The notes beneath the pieces were generated by a model, which saw only the letters and a program-made list of their open reading frames with translations, did not search any database and had not been told where the DNA came from. This document shows positions 44,140 through 53,711 of a DNA stretch of 64,000 nucleotides, in pieces. The translations under genes and the position numbers were made by a program. This DNA is from Aquisalinus luteolus (GTDB lineage Bacteria; Pseudomonadota; Alphaproteobacteria; Caulobacterales; Parvularculaceae), in NCBI RefSeq assembly GCF_009712425.2, contig NZ_VCJR02000003.1, positions 62,001 through 126,000 of the forward strand, read 5' to 3'. How positions within the stretch are numbered: position 1 is the stretch's first letter; each line of letters opens with the position of its first letter.

Positions 44140-44823
44140 TTAATCCCTGGTTGCCAAGCGCGCCGCATTGTCGTCATATTTCGGCGCGGGGCCTGCAATA
44201 TAGAGAAATGTGCCCTGCTTTATTTTCTCGATTAGCGGACCTGATTTTGCGTACTCCACGGCGGGGCATCCCCAGCTCCAGCCCTGCTCGGCGAGATGCC
44301 TGCCGACATAGTCCGCACCATGGATGACAATCAATCTGTCCCACGCGGTTACGTTGGTGTCTTCCAGGCCCTGCAGGCGTAGCGACAGGCCGTGTGCGCC
44401 ATAATAAGTGTCTGCGGTCAGGTATCCGCCGAGCGAGCTCATGCGCGAATTGGGCACCGGCGAGAAGCGGTCGGCATAACCGTCCTTGTCCGGGTCCGAT
44501 CCCTCGCCATGGGCGACGAGCATTGCCTCCACCGTGCCGGCGACGAGGTCCAGCAGGTAAAGCCGGTCCTCGCTCGACGGTTTTCCGAAATCGATAATGG
44601 TCAGATAGCGGCGGTCTTCAATGTCCCCGAGATACCGGTCGCGAGCCGAGAAAGCCTCGTTAAGCACGCGAGGTTCAAGCCCGACCGCCTGTACCTGGCC
44701 GTAATCGACGATCTCCGTGATAGGCATGCCGGCCGCGACTGGACAGGACATCTGTGACCAGATGAGCGCAAGGCCTGCCGCCAGCACAATCAACCCGTTT
44801 CGAAACGCACGCACGCATGCCAT
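44140..44823 (-). CDS. YkuD_2-type murein L,D-transpeptidase-fold protein, paralogue
   Basis: 227 residues with a signal-anchor (FRNGLIVLAAGLALIWSQ). It repeats the same features as the gene at 43346: EDRLYLLDLVAGTVEAMLVAHGEG (split here as EDRLYLLD and EAMLVAHGEG), YYGAHGLSLRLQGLEDTN, IVIHGADYV and WSWGCPAVE. The two proteins are clearly duplicated. It has a longer C-terminal tail (ARLATRD). The start is ATG 44823 (MACVRAF); an adjacent GTG at 44826 is possible. Confidence 0.86.
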   Translation of the reverse strand: MACVRAFRNGLIVLAAGLALIWSQMSCPVAAGMPITEIVDYGQVQAVGLEPRVLNEAFSARDRYLGDIEDRRYLTIIDFGKPSSEDRLYLLDLVAGTVEAMLVAHGEGSDPDKDGYADRFSPVPNSRMSSLGGYLTADTYYGAHGLSLRLQGLEDTNVTAWDRLIVIHGADYVGRHLAEQGWSWGCPAVEYAKSGPLIEKIKQGTFLYIAGPAPKYDDNAARLATRD

Positions 44824-45000
44824 GACCGAATACCCCAATTCCCCGCACGGATTGGAGGCTATACTGCGGTTCTTTGCAAGGGGGTGGGGTCTCAACGCGG
44901 TGCGATCCGTTTGACCGCCATGACAGGACAGGGTAAAGCGCTCACTCAAAATCAGGGCCGCAAGGCTCACGTAAAATCAGAGCCGAAAGCTGGTCCCCGA

Positions 45001-46353
45001 ATGTCCGTCAAAGTCCGTTTCGCCCCGTCGCCCACTGGCAAGATCCATGTCGGCAATGTCCGCGCCGCGCTGTTGAATTACCTGTTCGCGCGCAAGGAGG
45101 GCGGCACCTTCATGCTCCGCTCCGACGACACCGACCAGGCGCGCTCGACCAAGGTGTTCGAGGAAGGCATCCAGGCTGATCTCGGCTGGCTGGGGCTCAA
45201 GCACGATGAATTTGCCCGTCAGTCCGAGCGGTTCGGCGAGTACGACAAGGTTACCGATTGGCTGAAGGACAAGGGCTTTCTCTATCCGTGCTACGAGACC
45301 TCCGACGAACTGGACCGCAAGCGCAAGCTGCAGCGTGCCCGTGGCCTGCCGCCGGTCTATGACCGTGCCGCGCTGAAACTGTCGGACGATGAAAAAGCAG
45401 CTTTCGAGGCCGAGGGCCGCAAGCCGCACTGGCGCTTCAAGCTGTCACAGACACCGGTTCAGTGGAACGACCTGATCCGCGGCGAGGTAACGGTTGACAC
45501 CTCCGCTGTTTCCGACCCTATCCTGATCCGCGAGGACGGCATGTATCTCTACACGCTGCCGTCCTGCATCGACGATGTCGATTTCGGCATCACCCATGTC
45601 ATTCGCGGCGAAGACCATGTCACCAATACGGCTACGCAGGTGGAGATTTTTCGTGTACTGATCGAGCTGCGAGGTGAGGGGCAGGTGCCGCAATTCGCTC
45701 ACCACTCGCTACTGGTCGGCGCTGACGGCCAGGGGCTGTCCAAGCGTCTCGGCTCCCTGTCTATCGAGGGCATGCGTGAGGCTGGCATCGAGCCGGCGGC
45801 CATCACCAGCCTGCTGGCACGCCTCGGCACATCCGACCCGGTCCAGCCGGTGCCGGACCTTGCTGATCTCGTGGAGGGCTTCAGCTTCGACAAGATGGGC
45901 CGCGCCCCGGCGCGGTTCGACATGGACGAACTGACGGCACTCAACGCCAAGATACTGCACGAAACGCCTTTTGAAAAAGTCGCCGACCGCCTCTCTGCCG
46001 ATGGCGTGACCGAGGAAATCTGGAACACCGTTCGGGGCAATGTCGAAACGCTGAAGGATGCGGTCGCATGGAAGGCGGTCATCGACGGACCGGTCGAGCC
46101 GGTCATCGCCGATGAGGACCGTGAGTTCACGACCAGCGCAGCAGCGCATGTGCCCGATGGTTCGCTGACGGATGAAAGCTGGGGTGAACTGACCTCGGCC
46201 CTGAAAGAGGCAACGGGCCGCAAGGGCAAGGGGCTGTTCATGCCGCTGCGCCTCGCGCTGACCGGCCAGCCGCACGGGCCCGACATGGCAGTGATGTTCC
46301 GCCTGATCGGCGCGGAGAAAGCCAGGGCCCGCCTGCTCGGCGAGACTGCCTGA
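45001..46353 (+). CDS. gltX: Glutamate-tRNA ligase
   Basis: 450 residues, class I synthetase. HIGH-type motif is PSPTGKIHVGNVRAALLNYLF and the KMSKS-type motif is GQGLSKRLGSLS. The catalytic domain, the anticodon-binding C-terminal half, and FAPSPTG at the start are normal. Some alphaproteobacteria have two paralogues, one being specific for Gln-tRNA; I cannot tell which this is. ATG 45001 (MSVKVRF) matches the family, though the ribosome site is weak; ATG 44920 would add 27 residues. Confidence 0.93.
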   Translation: MSVKVRFAPSPTGKIHVGNVRAALLNYLFARKEGGTFMLRSDDTDQARSTKVFEEGIQADLGWLGLKHDEFARQSERFGEYDKVTDWLKDKGFLYPCYETSDELDRKRKLQRARGLPPVYDRAALKLSDDEKAAFEAEGRKPHWRFKLSQTPVQWNDLIRGEVTVDTSAVSDPILIREDGMYLYTLPSCIDDVDFGITHVIRGEDHVTNTATQVEIFRVLIELRGEGQVPQFAHHSLLVGADGQGLSKRLGSLSIEGMREAGIEPAAITSLLARLGTSDPVQPVPDLADLVEGFSFDKMGRAPARFDMDELTALNAKILHETPFEKVADRLSADGVTEEIWNTVRGNVETLKDAVAWKAVIDGPVEPVIADEDREFTTSAAAHVPDGSLTDESWGELTSALKEATGRKGKGLFMPLRLALTGQPHGPDMAVMFRLIGAEKARARLLGETA

Positions 46354-46418
46354 TAATCAGAATTAAATATCTGCGAAAGGATATCGCTCTAGCGTGCTGC
46401 CACAAAGGGAGCGCGTCA

Positions 46419-47309
46419 ATGATCGGTATCGGAACAGCAAGCACGGCGAACATCGCCAGCCTGTTTTCCTCTGGCGGCGCACTTCCAGCCAGGGCTATGG
46501 CTGAAAAACCCGAAGCTGATGCCGAACCAAGGCCGTTTCTGCCCAGAGCGTCGAAAGTATCTGCCGATCAGGCCTATGACACGCTGAAGATGATGCGTGT
46601 ACTGGAGGGCATCAGCGGCAAGGCAACTGACCCACAGATCAAGTTTGACCTCGTCAAGCGAGCAGCCCCGGCATACATGGACGACGTTGCCAGAGGTCTT
46701 GCCGACTTGCCTCTGTATAGCCGCGACAACACTCGTAGTACGGAGGAAAAGGCGCAAGAAACCTTCGAGCGCATCGAGGTTTTTACATGGGCGTTGTCGA
46801 GTTCATTGAAAGGACTGGCCGACAGGGATGGCTTTGCGATGCAAATCCAACAGCCGTTAACGGGCAAGGATATCGCCAGCCAGCTATTCGATCTCATGGA
46901 CAAGGCCAGTGAGGCCGCAGAGGAAAACCAAGTAGCCGATAGCAACGGAAAGGCCGCAGAAGTCCGCACAGAGCCGAAAGTCCACGGGCCCCTTGGGGGA
47001 GTGATCGCCGCGCTGAATGCTGAGGGTGGTCCGCTCAATGACAGCTTCATTGCCTCTGCGCCCGGTATCGAGGCGCTTGCAGCGCGTGACGACGATTTTG
47101 CGCTGATCGGTCAGGCAGCCGCCGTATTCGCCTATGCGGCTTCCATCTATATACAAAATCCTGACATTCTGGGCGACGACACTGCCGCTGAAACCGAAAA
47201 ACGCCTCGAGCGCATCTTCATCGACATCAAGTCAGCGGCATTTTCCATGATGGACCTTCAGGACCGCAACGGCGCGCTGCCGTCACAGCGGTTCGACATG
47301 ATTTTCTAG
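46419..47309 (+). CDS. Hypothetical helical protein
   Basis: 296 residues that I do not recognise. No signal peptide or membrane segment is visible. The N-terminal 45 residues are Ala/Ser/Pro-rich and likely disordered, and the rest is predicted helical and acidic, with repeated Ala/Leu heptads (SADQAYDTLKMMRVLEGISG, LADRDGFAMQIQQPL, GQAAAVFAYAASIYIQN). GGGAG seven bases before ATG 46419 supports the start. It ends two bases from the converging LOG gene, so it is a single-gene unit of unknown role. Confidence 0.65.
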   Translation: MIGIGTASTANIASLFSSGGALPARAMAEKPEADAEPRPFLPRASKVSADQAYDTLKMMRVLEGISGKATDPQIKFDLVKRAAPAYMDDVARGLADLPLYSRDNTRSTEEKAQETFERIEVFTWALSSSLKGLADRDGFAMQIQQPLTGKDIASQLFDLMDKASEAAEENQVADSNGKAAEVRTEPKVHGPLGGVIAALNAEGGPLNDSFIASAPGIEALAARDDDFALIGQAAAVFAYAASIYIQNPDILGDDTAAETEKRLERIFIDIKSAAFSMMDLQDRNGALPSQRFDMIF

Positions 47310-47311
47310 CG

Positions 47312-47911
47312 CTAGATCCGCTCCTCGAATTCTTCGCTTTCTTCCGCATCGCAGGAGAGGTCGTCCAGCGCCTTTTGGGCGGCCGGGATCACGTCCTCTG
47401 CACGATCGACGAGAATCAGGTCCTTGCGCAGCTCCGGCGCGGCGAAACCGCGTTCGATAATGTGGTCGATCAGCTCGACCAGCGGTGACCAGAAGTTTTC
47501 GAGGTTCAACAGCACGATCGGCTTTCGGTGCAGGTCCAGCCGCGCCCAGGACAGGATTTCGATGATTTCCTCCAGCGTGCCGATGCCGCCGGGCATGGTG
47601 CAGATGGCGTCCGCCTGCTCGAACATGATCATCTTGCGTTCATGCATGTTCTTGACGATCCTGTGGTCGGTGCCTTCGAGGATGCCTTCGACCTCGACGA
47701 GGAATTCGGGAATGACGCCAAACACGTCCGCGCCATTGTCGCGGGCGGTCGAGGCAACGCGGCCCATCAGGCCCAGCGCGCCGCCGCCATAAATGAGCTT
47801 GATATCCTTATCGGCGATATCTCGCCCCAGTTTCTCGGCTGAGTTGACATAGATAGGGCTGTCGCCCTCTTTATGGCCGCAATAGACGCATATTGATTTC
47901 AATTTAGACAT
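47312..47911 (-). CDS. LOG-family nucleotide 5'-monophosphate phosphoribohydrolase
   Basis: 199 residues of the LONELY GUY (TIGR00730) family, which cleave ribose-phosphate from nucleoside monophosphates, including cytokinin precursors. Motifs SICVYCGHKEG, LIYGGGALGLMGRVAS, MHERKMIMFEQAD and the signature PGGIGTLEEIIEILSW are complete. ATG 47911 begins MSKLKSI; the ribosome site is poor. It diverges from the LysM protein. Physiological substrate unknown. Confidence 0.93.
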   Translation of the reverse strand: MSKLKSICVYCGHKEGDSPIYVNSAEKLGRDIADKDIKLIYGGGALGLMGRVASTARDNGADVFGVIPEFLVEVEGILEGTDHRIVKNMHERKMIMFEQADAICTMPGGIGTLEEIIEILSWARLDLHRKPIVLLNLENFWSPLVELIDHIIERGFAAPELRKDLILVDRAEDVIPAAQKALDDLSCDAEESEEFEERI

Positions 47912-48028
47912 ATAGCTGGTCTCGTATACCTTAATGGGAATAGACAATTGGTCAGGCGCGGCGGTGCATGCTAAAGCTTGGTCGACAACTAGCCGATATC
48001 GGACCATTGCAACAAAAAGGCCATTAGA

Positions 48029-49060
48029 ATGCGTGTCGTCCTGTTTTTTCTGGTTCTCGTAATCCTTGCAGTGGTTGGTTATTTTGCAGCCCAGAAGATG
48101 GGATGGCTCCCGGGGGCTGGCAACACTAGCGGAATTGATGTCCCGACGGAAGTGCAGGAAACACAGGATGTGGAGCCGGCGGAGACTGGAATCAAGCCGC
48201 CACGATTCGATATCGTTCGCGTCGACCGGTCCGGGTTTGCCGTCATCGCCGGTGTCGCGGCGCCGGGCGCGACCGTGACGCTCTATGCCAATGGCGAGGA
48301 ACTGGCGACCGAGACCGCGGGCCGCGATGGCGCCTGGGCGATTTCAACCGAGACGCCACTGAAATCCGGCACGGTCGAGCTGACTCTGTCCATGACCACG
48401 ATCGACGGGCTGGAGATCGGCTCCGACGAGACCATCGTCGTCTATGTGCCGGAGCGCGAGGGCGATCAGCCGCTGATCCTGCGCACGACACCGGGCGGCG
48501 CCAGCGAAGTGCTGCAGCGCCCTACGGACCGTCCTGCAGGGCTCGGCCCGCTCAGTCTCGACACCATCGACTATGACGACGCCGGCAGCGTCATCTTCTC
48601 CGGCATGGCCTCGCCGGGTTCGACCGTGCAGGTCTTCGCCAATCGCAATTTCATCGACCAGGCGATCGCCGCCGATGATGGGTCATGGACCATGTCGACG
48701 TCGATTGTGCCGGGCCGCTATACACTGCAGATCGTCCAGCTCGATGAGTTCGGCAATCCTGCTTATGCCATCGAGGTACCGTTCGAGCGGGCCTCGTTCA
48801 GCGATGTCGTGTTCCGTGACGGCAATGTTATCGTCCAGCCGGGTAACTCCCTTTGGGTCATTTCCCGCCGCGCCTATGGCGAGGGCGCCCAGTACACGAT
48901 CATCTACGAGGCGAACCAGGCGCAGATCCGCGATCCCGACCTGATCTATCCGGGCCAGATTTTCGATGTGCCGGGTGCCGAGGAAGAAGATACGCCGACG
49001 ACGCCGGAACCGGAAATGGTCGATGAGAATGAGGAAGCCGAAGACACGGCTGACCGGTAG
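48029..49060 (+). CDS. LysM peptidoglycan-binding protein with Ig-like domains
   Basis: 343 residues. A single N-terminal anchor (MRVVLFFLVLVILAVVGYF), then an acidic linker, two Ig-like domains of the same kind (AVIAGVAAPGATVTLYANGE and VIFSGMASPGSTVQVFANRN), and a C-terminal LysM (VIVQPGNSLWVISRRAYGEGAQYTIIYEANQAQIRDP in outline). The tail is Glu/Asp-rich. It should sit on the inner membrane and bind peptidoglycan in the periplasm. It converges with the RND pump gene. Confidence 0.88.
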   Translation: MRVVLFFLVLVILAVVGYFAAQKMGWLPGAGNTSGIDVPTEVQETQDVEPAETGIKPPRFDIVRVDRSGFAVIAGVAAPGATVTLYANGEELATETAGRDGAWAISTETPLKSGTVELTLSMTTIDGLEIGSDETIVVYVPEREGDQPLILRTTPGGASEVLQRPTDRPAGLGPLSLDTIDYDDAGSVIFSGMASPGSTVQVFANRNFIDQAIAADDGSWTMSTSIVPGRYTLQIVQLDEFGNPAYAIEVPFERASFSDVVFRDGNVIVQPGNSLWVISRRAYGEGAQYTIIYEANQAQIRDPDLIYPGQIFDVPGAEEEDTPTTPEPEMVDENEEAEDTADR

Positions 49061-49088
49061 ACCTTTTTCTGCTTAAGCGACGCTAGTC

Positions 49089-52000
49089 CTACTCTGCAGC
49101 CGTACGGGTGGCGTCAGGTGACTGCTGACGATTTTCCCGAGTATCCCCGTCATCCGGCTTTGTTGACCGGGTCTGATATTTTTCCGTCTTGCGCTTAGCG
49201 ATGCCGAAGGCTTTCTTGATCCGGGCCGAGAAGACTTTGGGGGCAGCCAGAAGGACAGGAGTCAGGATCAACGTCAGCAGCGTGGAGAAGGCAAGGCCGA
49301 AGACGATGGCAGAGGACAGCAGCACCCACCAGCCGGACGTTGCCGAGCCGATGCCGATCTGACCGGCGGTGAAATTCACGTTGATCTCGAACACCATCGG
49401 CAATAGGCCCATAATCGTCGTCGAGGTCGTCAGCAGCACCGGTCGCAGGCGCTGGGCGGCCGTGCGGATCACCGCATCTTCCACCGACAGGCCGGTATTG
49501 CGCAGGAAGTGATAGGTGTCGATCAGCACGATATTGTTGTTCACGACAATGCCCGCCAGCGCGACGATGCCGACGCCGGTCATGATCACCGAAATATACT
49601 GCCCGGACAAGGCGATGCCGAGCAATACACCGTAGACGGACAGGATGACGGCGGAGAGCGTCAGCGCAGCATGGTAGAAATTGTTGAACTGCAGCATCAG
49701 GATGACGCCGATCATGAACATCGCCGACAGCATGGCGGTCAGGAAGAAGCCTGCCGCCTCGTTGCGGCTCTCGCTCGCCCCACGAAGGCGCCATGAAACG
49801 GACGGGCTGACTTGTTCGGCCAGCACGCCGGTCTCAAGCCAGGCACGCATTTTTTCGATGGCGACATCCTGGCTGACTTCATAGCCCTCGACCGTCGTGT
49901 TGCCATTGGCCTTGATGTCCATCACCCGGTTGCCGTCGCGGCGGGTGACGCGGTCGACCTGCTGCTGCGGCACGATCTGCACGAAATTGGAGATCGGCAG
50001 CGGGCCGTCGCGGGTCTGGATGTTCAGATTCTGCAACGCTGTGACCGTGCGCTCGTCGGCAGGGAAGCGGACGCGGATATCGATCTCGTCATCGCTGTCA
50101 TCCGGGCGATAGGTATCGATCAGCAGGCCATCGGTGACGAGCTGGATCATCGAGCCGATCTCGCCAAGCGATACGCCGAAGCGCCCGGCCTGCTCGCGGT
50201 CGACCACGGCGACAAGTTCCGTCCCCGGCAAGGGCTGGTTGTCCTCGATATCCATATAGGTCGGCACTTCATGGCCGTTGACGACGGTGGTGCTCTCTTC
50301 CATGAACTGGCGCACCAGAACGGCAGCCTCTCGGGCGAGCGTGAAATTGCTGGCGGTCAGCTCGACCTGTGTGTCCTTGCCCTGTGGCGGGCCCTGTTCA
50401 GGCTGGCGCACCTCCAGCACGATACCGGGAAGGCCGGCGGTGCGTTCGCGCAAATCCTCCAGCACTTCGCGGGAGTGCTTGCGCTCCTCATACGGATAAA
50501 GGTCGATGTTCAGCTGGGCGATGGTCTCCGGCGGCGCCGTCGGGTCACGCGAAAGGGCCGGGCCGGTCTGGGTATAGATGCTTTCGATCGCCGGATGATC
50601 CTCGACCAGCCCGCGCACTTCCTCGGCGATGGCGAGTTTGTCTTCTTCAGACAGGTTCCCGCGGCCCTGCACGATGACCAGTACCTGCTCATCATCATTG
50701 CGGATGAAATATTCGACATCGGGCGATGCGACGGAGAAGGTGAGGTTGCACACGGCGATGATGATGGCGGCATAACCCAGAACCAGCACGGGCTTGTCGG
50801 TCAGCCACGCGATAAGCCTTGCATAGGCACCCGTCATGCCCCCCAGCGTGCGCGGATCAACATTGTCGAGGTCGACGCGTGTTTCCTCGCTGTCCGTCTT
50901 GCCCTGAATGCCGAGGCGGCGTTTCAGCTTTTCCGGCAGGCCGAAGCTGGCGCCAATGATCGGCAGGAAGATGAGCGCCACGAAAAGTGATGCAGACAGA
51001 ACGAAGATCAGTGTGATCGGGATGAATTTCATGAACTCGCCATCGAGCGAATTCCAGAACAGGAAGGGGATGAAGGCGGCAAGCGTCGTGCCGGTCGAGG
51101 CAACGATCGGCCAGAACATCCGCTTGGCCGCCTCGGCATAGGCTTCGCGGCGGCTGGCCCCCTCGATCATCCGGCGGTCGGCATATTCGACGATCACGAT
51201 GGCGCCGTCGACCAGCATGCCCACCGAGAGCACCATGGAGAACATGACCAGCATGTTCAGCGTGTAGCCATTCATCGACAGAAGGGCGAGGCCGATCAGG
51301 AAGGAGGAGGGGATAGCGATGCCGACCATGACCGCCGAACGGAAGCCCAGAGCGCCGACGACGATGATCATGACAAGCAGGATCGCGAGGATGATCGATG
51401 ATGTCAGCGACGACAGGATATCGCTGACGAAATAGGACTGGTCGCCGGTGAAGGCATAGTGGATAGTCTCCGGCCATTCCTGGGCGAGGCGTGCGGTCAC
51501 ATCCTTCACGGCCTGGCTGACTTCGACAATGTTCGCGCCGGAGCGTTTGGACACGTTCATGCCGATGGCAGGTTCGCCATTGAACAGGGCAAAGCCGTCA
51601 GGGTCCTCGAAGGTGCGGCGGATTTCGGCAATATCGCCCAGCGTCACGACGCTCTCGCCGTCAGTGCGTACCGGTATGTCCTGCGCATCCTCGACCGTCT
51701 TGATGAGGCCTGGCAGCTTGACCGAATAGCTGCCGTCGGAAAAGCGCAGCGAGCCGGCGGTGATCAGCGAGTTGTTGGCGCGGACAGCCTGTGCGACTTC
51801 CTGCTCCGAGAGGCCATAGGCCTCCATCACTTCGGGGTCGATGATGACTTCAAGCAGTTCCTCACGCGCACCGACCAGATCTGCCTCAAGAACGCCGGGT
51901 GTGGCGATCAGTGCGTCCTGCAGCTGCTTGGCGCTCTGGAACAGCGCGCGTTCCGGCGCGGTACCTGACAGGATGACGGAGATAACCGGAAACAGCTGCT

Positions 52001-52403
52001 GGGCGTTGAACTCCTGCACGATCGGTTCTTCCGCATCCGCCGGATATTCGGCACGGGCGCGGTCGACTGCCTCGCGCACATCGGCGAGGACATCATCCAT
52101 GTCGACGGTCGGCTCGAACTCCAGCCGGATCTGCGCGGCGCCCTCATAGGCGAGCGAGTCCATCTGGTCGAGACCTTCGATCGATTGAAGCTCAGCCTCT
52201 GTCGGCTTGACCAGCAGGCGTTCACCGTCTTCTGGCGAGACGCCGGGCAGGGGCAGCACCACCAGCGCGACAGGAATGGGAATATCCGGGTCGGCTTCAC
52301 GGGGCATGCTGACAAAGGCAGAAATGCCGAAAATCGTGAAGGCGACAAGAGCCAGCATGGCGACTTTCGAGCGCTGGAAGGCGGCATCGACGATATGCAT
52401 CAT
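49089..52403 (-). CDS. Efflux RND transporter permease (AcrB/CzcA superfamily)
   Basis: 1104 residues, about 12 membrane helices with two large periplasmic loops. It begins with the usual helix 1 (MLALVAFTIFGISAFVSMP) and PREADPDIPIP. The TM4 block is VDGAIVIVEYADRR, with a single Asp as in metal-type members rather than the DD of AcrB; TM10 has GIVVNNNIVLID. Substrate is not readable. GGGAGG six bases before the start. It follows its adaptor gene by 15 bases; no TolC-like gene is in the window. Confidence 0.93.
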   Translation of the reverse strand: MMHIVDAAFQRSKVAMLALVAFTIFGISAFVSMPREADPDIPIPVALVVLPLPGVSPEDGERLLVKPTEAELQSIEGLDQMDSLAYEGAAQIRLEFEPTVDMDDVLADVREAVDRARAEYPADAEEPIVQEFNAQQLFPVISVILSGTAPERALFQSAKQLQDALIATPGVLEADLVGAREELLEVIIDPEVMEAYGLSEQEVAQAVRANNSLITAGSLRFSDGSYSVKLPGLIKTVEDAQDIPVRTDGESVVTLGDIAEIRRTFEDPDGFALFNGEPAIGMNVSKRSGANIVEVSQAVKDVTARLAQEWPETIHYAFTGDQSYFVSDILSSLTSSIILAILLVMIIVVGALGFRSAVMVGIAIPSSFLIGLALLSMNGYTLNMLVMFSMVLSVGMLVDGAIVIVEYADRRMIEGASRREAYAEAAKRMFWPIVASTGTTLAAFIPFLFWNSLDGEFMKFIPITLIFVLSASLFVALIFLPIIGASFGLPEKLKRRLGIQGKTDSEETRVDLDNVDPRTLGGMTGAYARLIAWLTDKPVLVLGYAAIIIAVCNLTFSVASPDVEYFIRNDDEQVLVIVQGRGNLSEEDKLAIAEEVRGLVEDHPAIESIYTQTGPALSRDPTAPPETIAQLNIDLYPYEERKHSREVLEDLRERTAGLPGIVLEVRQPEQGPPQGKDTQVELTASNFTLAREAAVLVRQFMEESTTVVNGHEVPTYMDIEDNQPLPGTELVAVVDREQAGRFGVSLGEIGSMIQLVTDGLLIDTYRPDDSDDEIDIRVRFPADERTVTALQNLNIQTRDGPLPISNFVQIVPQQQVDRVTRRDGNRVMDIKANGNTTVEGYEVSQDVAIEKMRAWLETGVLAEQVSPSVSWRLRGASESRNEAAGFFLTAMLSAMFMIGVILMLQFNNFYHAALTLSAVILSVYGVLLGIALSGQYISVIMTGVGIVALAGIVVNNNIVLIDTYHFLRNTGLSVEDAVIRTAAQRLRPVLLTTSTTIMGLLPMVFEINVNFTAGQIGIGSATSGWWVLLSSAIVFGLAFSTLLTLILTPVLLAAPKVFSARIKKAFGIAKRKTEKYQTRSTKPDDGDTRENRQQSPDATRTAAE

Positions 52404-52418
52404 GATCTGCCTCCCTGC

Positions 52419-53540
52419 CTAGCCCGGCTGTTGTTCCGATTGCTGATAGGTTTCGCCCGGTGCAGCGATCTCTATTTCCTGACCGTCCCGGACATAGTTC
52501 TGGCCGCGCACGATGATTTCCTGCTCTCCGGACAGGCCGCTGACATAATAACCATCGGGAGAATCGCTGGTTATGGTAACGGGCCGGAACACGACCTCGC
52601 CTGTCCTGCCGCCTGTGCGCGTCACGCTGCGTATGCCGCTCTGACCCTGGTCGGAGGTGACGACTACATCATGGGGCAACAGCCATGCATCCGTGTCCCC
52701 GGTATCGATGAACACGGTGGCGGTCTGACCGGCGCGAATATTGCCGGGGTTCTCAGCTTCCAGCTCGACTGCATAGGTGCGGGTCGCGTCGCTGGCGGCA
52801 GCACCGACGAAGGTAACGCGGGCGGGGAATTCCTGCCCGGTCGCCAGCGTGACCTGCGCCATGTTGTTTTCGCGGATGCGGGCGATGTCTTTCTCCGGTA
52901 CAGCACCACGGATGCGGATCGGGTCGAGTTCGGCAAGGGTGGCGCAGGGGGCACCGACATTGAGGAAGTCGCCTGCCTCCGCCTGCTGTTCTTCAAGGAT
53001 GCCAGCGAAAGGCGCGCGAACCGAGGTCTTGCCGAGATCGGTGCGGGCGCGCTGCAGGGCTGCCTCTGCCTGGTCATAAACGGCCCTTGCTGATGCGACG
53101 CCAGCCTCAGATGCAAAGCCCTTCTCGGCCAGTTCCTGCGCGGCTTCATAATCGATCCGCGCTTTCTCGAAGGCGGCCCGGGCTTCTTCAACTGTAGCGC
53201 TGCGGGTTTCGACATCGATTTCGCACAGCACCTTGCCGCGCTCGACAAACTGACCTTCCGGTGACGGGGTAGAGCGAACCTGCCCCGCCGTCTCGGCCCG
53301 CACCACGACGAGGCGGCGGGCCTCGGTGCGGCCACGCATATCGACTTTTTCGGTGATGGTCTGGGGATCGACCGTCTCAGTCACCACCCGGAACAGGCGG
53401 GTTTCCTCCTCGGCAACTATCTCTTCACCGCCGGAACGCAGTAGCATGGAAAGGGCAAAATAGGCCACGACGCCTGCCGTAATCAGCAACGCCGTCTTGA
53501 CCGAGCCCGGGAGTGACCGCCAGCCTGCCATGTTTTCCAC
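52419..53540 (-). CDS. RND efflux periplasmic adaptor (membrane fusion protein)
   Basis: 373 residues. N-terminal membrane anchor (VKTALLITAGVVAYFALSMLL), then lipoyl/barrel-sandwich parts (RAETAGQVRSTPSPEGQFVERGKVLCEID in outline), a coiled coil (about 115-165), beta-barrel and MP domains. It links the pump to an outer-membrane channel. I chose GTG 53540 because AAGGA is five bases before it; GTG 53543 and ATG 53531 are alternatives differing by a few residues. Confidence 0.9.
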   Translation of the reverse strand: MENMAGWRSLPGSVKTALLITAGVVAYFALSMLLRSGGEEIVAEEETRLFRVVTETVDPQTITEKVDMRGRTEARRLVVVRAETAGQVRSTPSPEGQFVERGKVLCEIDVETRSATVEEARAAFEKARIDYEAAQELAEKGFASEAGVASARAVYDQAEAALQRARTDLGKTSVRAPFAGILEEQQAEAGDFLNVGAPCATLAELDPIRIRGAVPEKDIARIRENNMAQVTLATGQEFPARVTFVGAAASDATRTYAVELEAENPGNIRAGQTATVFIDTGDTDAWLLPHDVVVTSDQGQSGIRSVTRTGGRTGEVVFRPVTITSDSPDGYYVSGLSGEQEIIVRGQNYVRDGQEIEIAAPGETYQQSEQQPG

Positions 53541-53561
53541 CACTATCCTTGTCCTGCCTAA

Positions 53562-53585
53562 GCGGGAATATGTATTCTTTCCCGC
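53562..53585. promoter_or_regulatory. Inverted repeat upstream of the RND operon, possible operator
   Basis: GCGGGAA (53562-53568) and TTCCCGC (53579-53585) with a ten-base AT-rich centre, 22 bases before the adaptor start. The centred, AT-rich form suits a dimeric repressor site, but no regulator gene is adjacent. Confidence 0.5.
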
Positions 53586-53711
53586 AAATTACTACAGCAG
53601 ACATGGTAAAGATCGGCTCAACATAGCTCATTAATCATGCATCAGCGTTATGCTTTTTGTGCATGGCAGCATTTTGTCGCTGACGCGAGGGATGGCGTGG
53701 GAAGACCGGCG

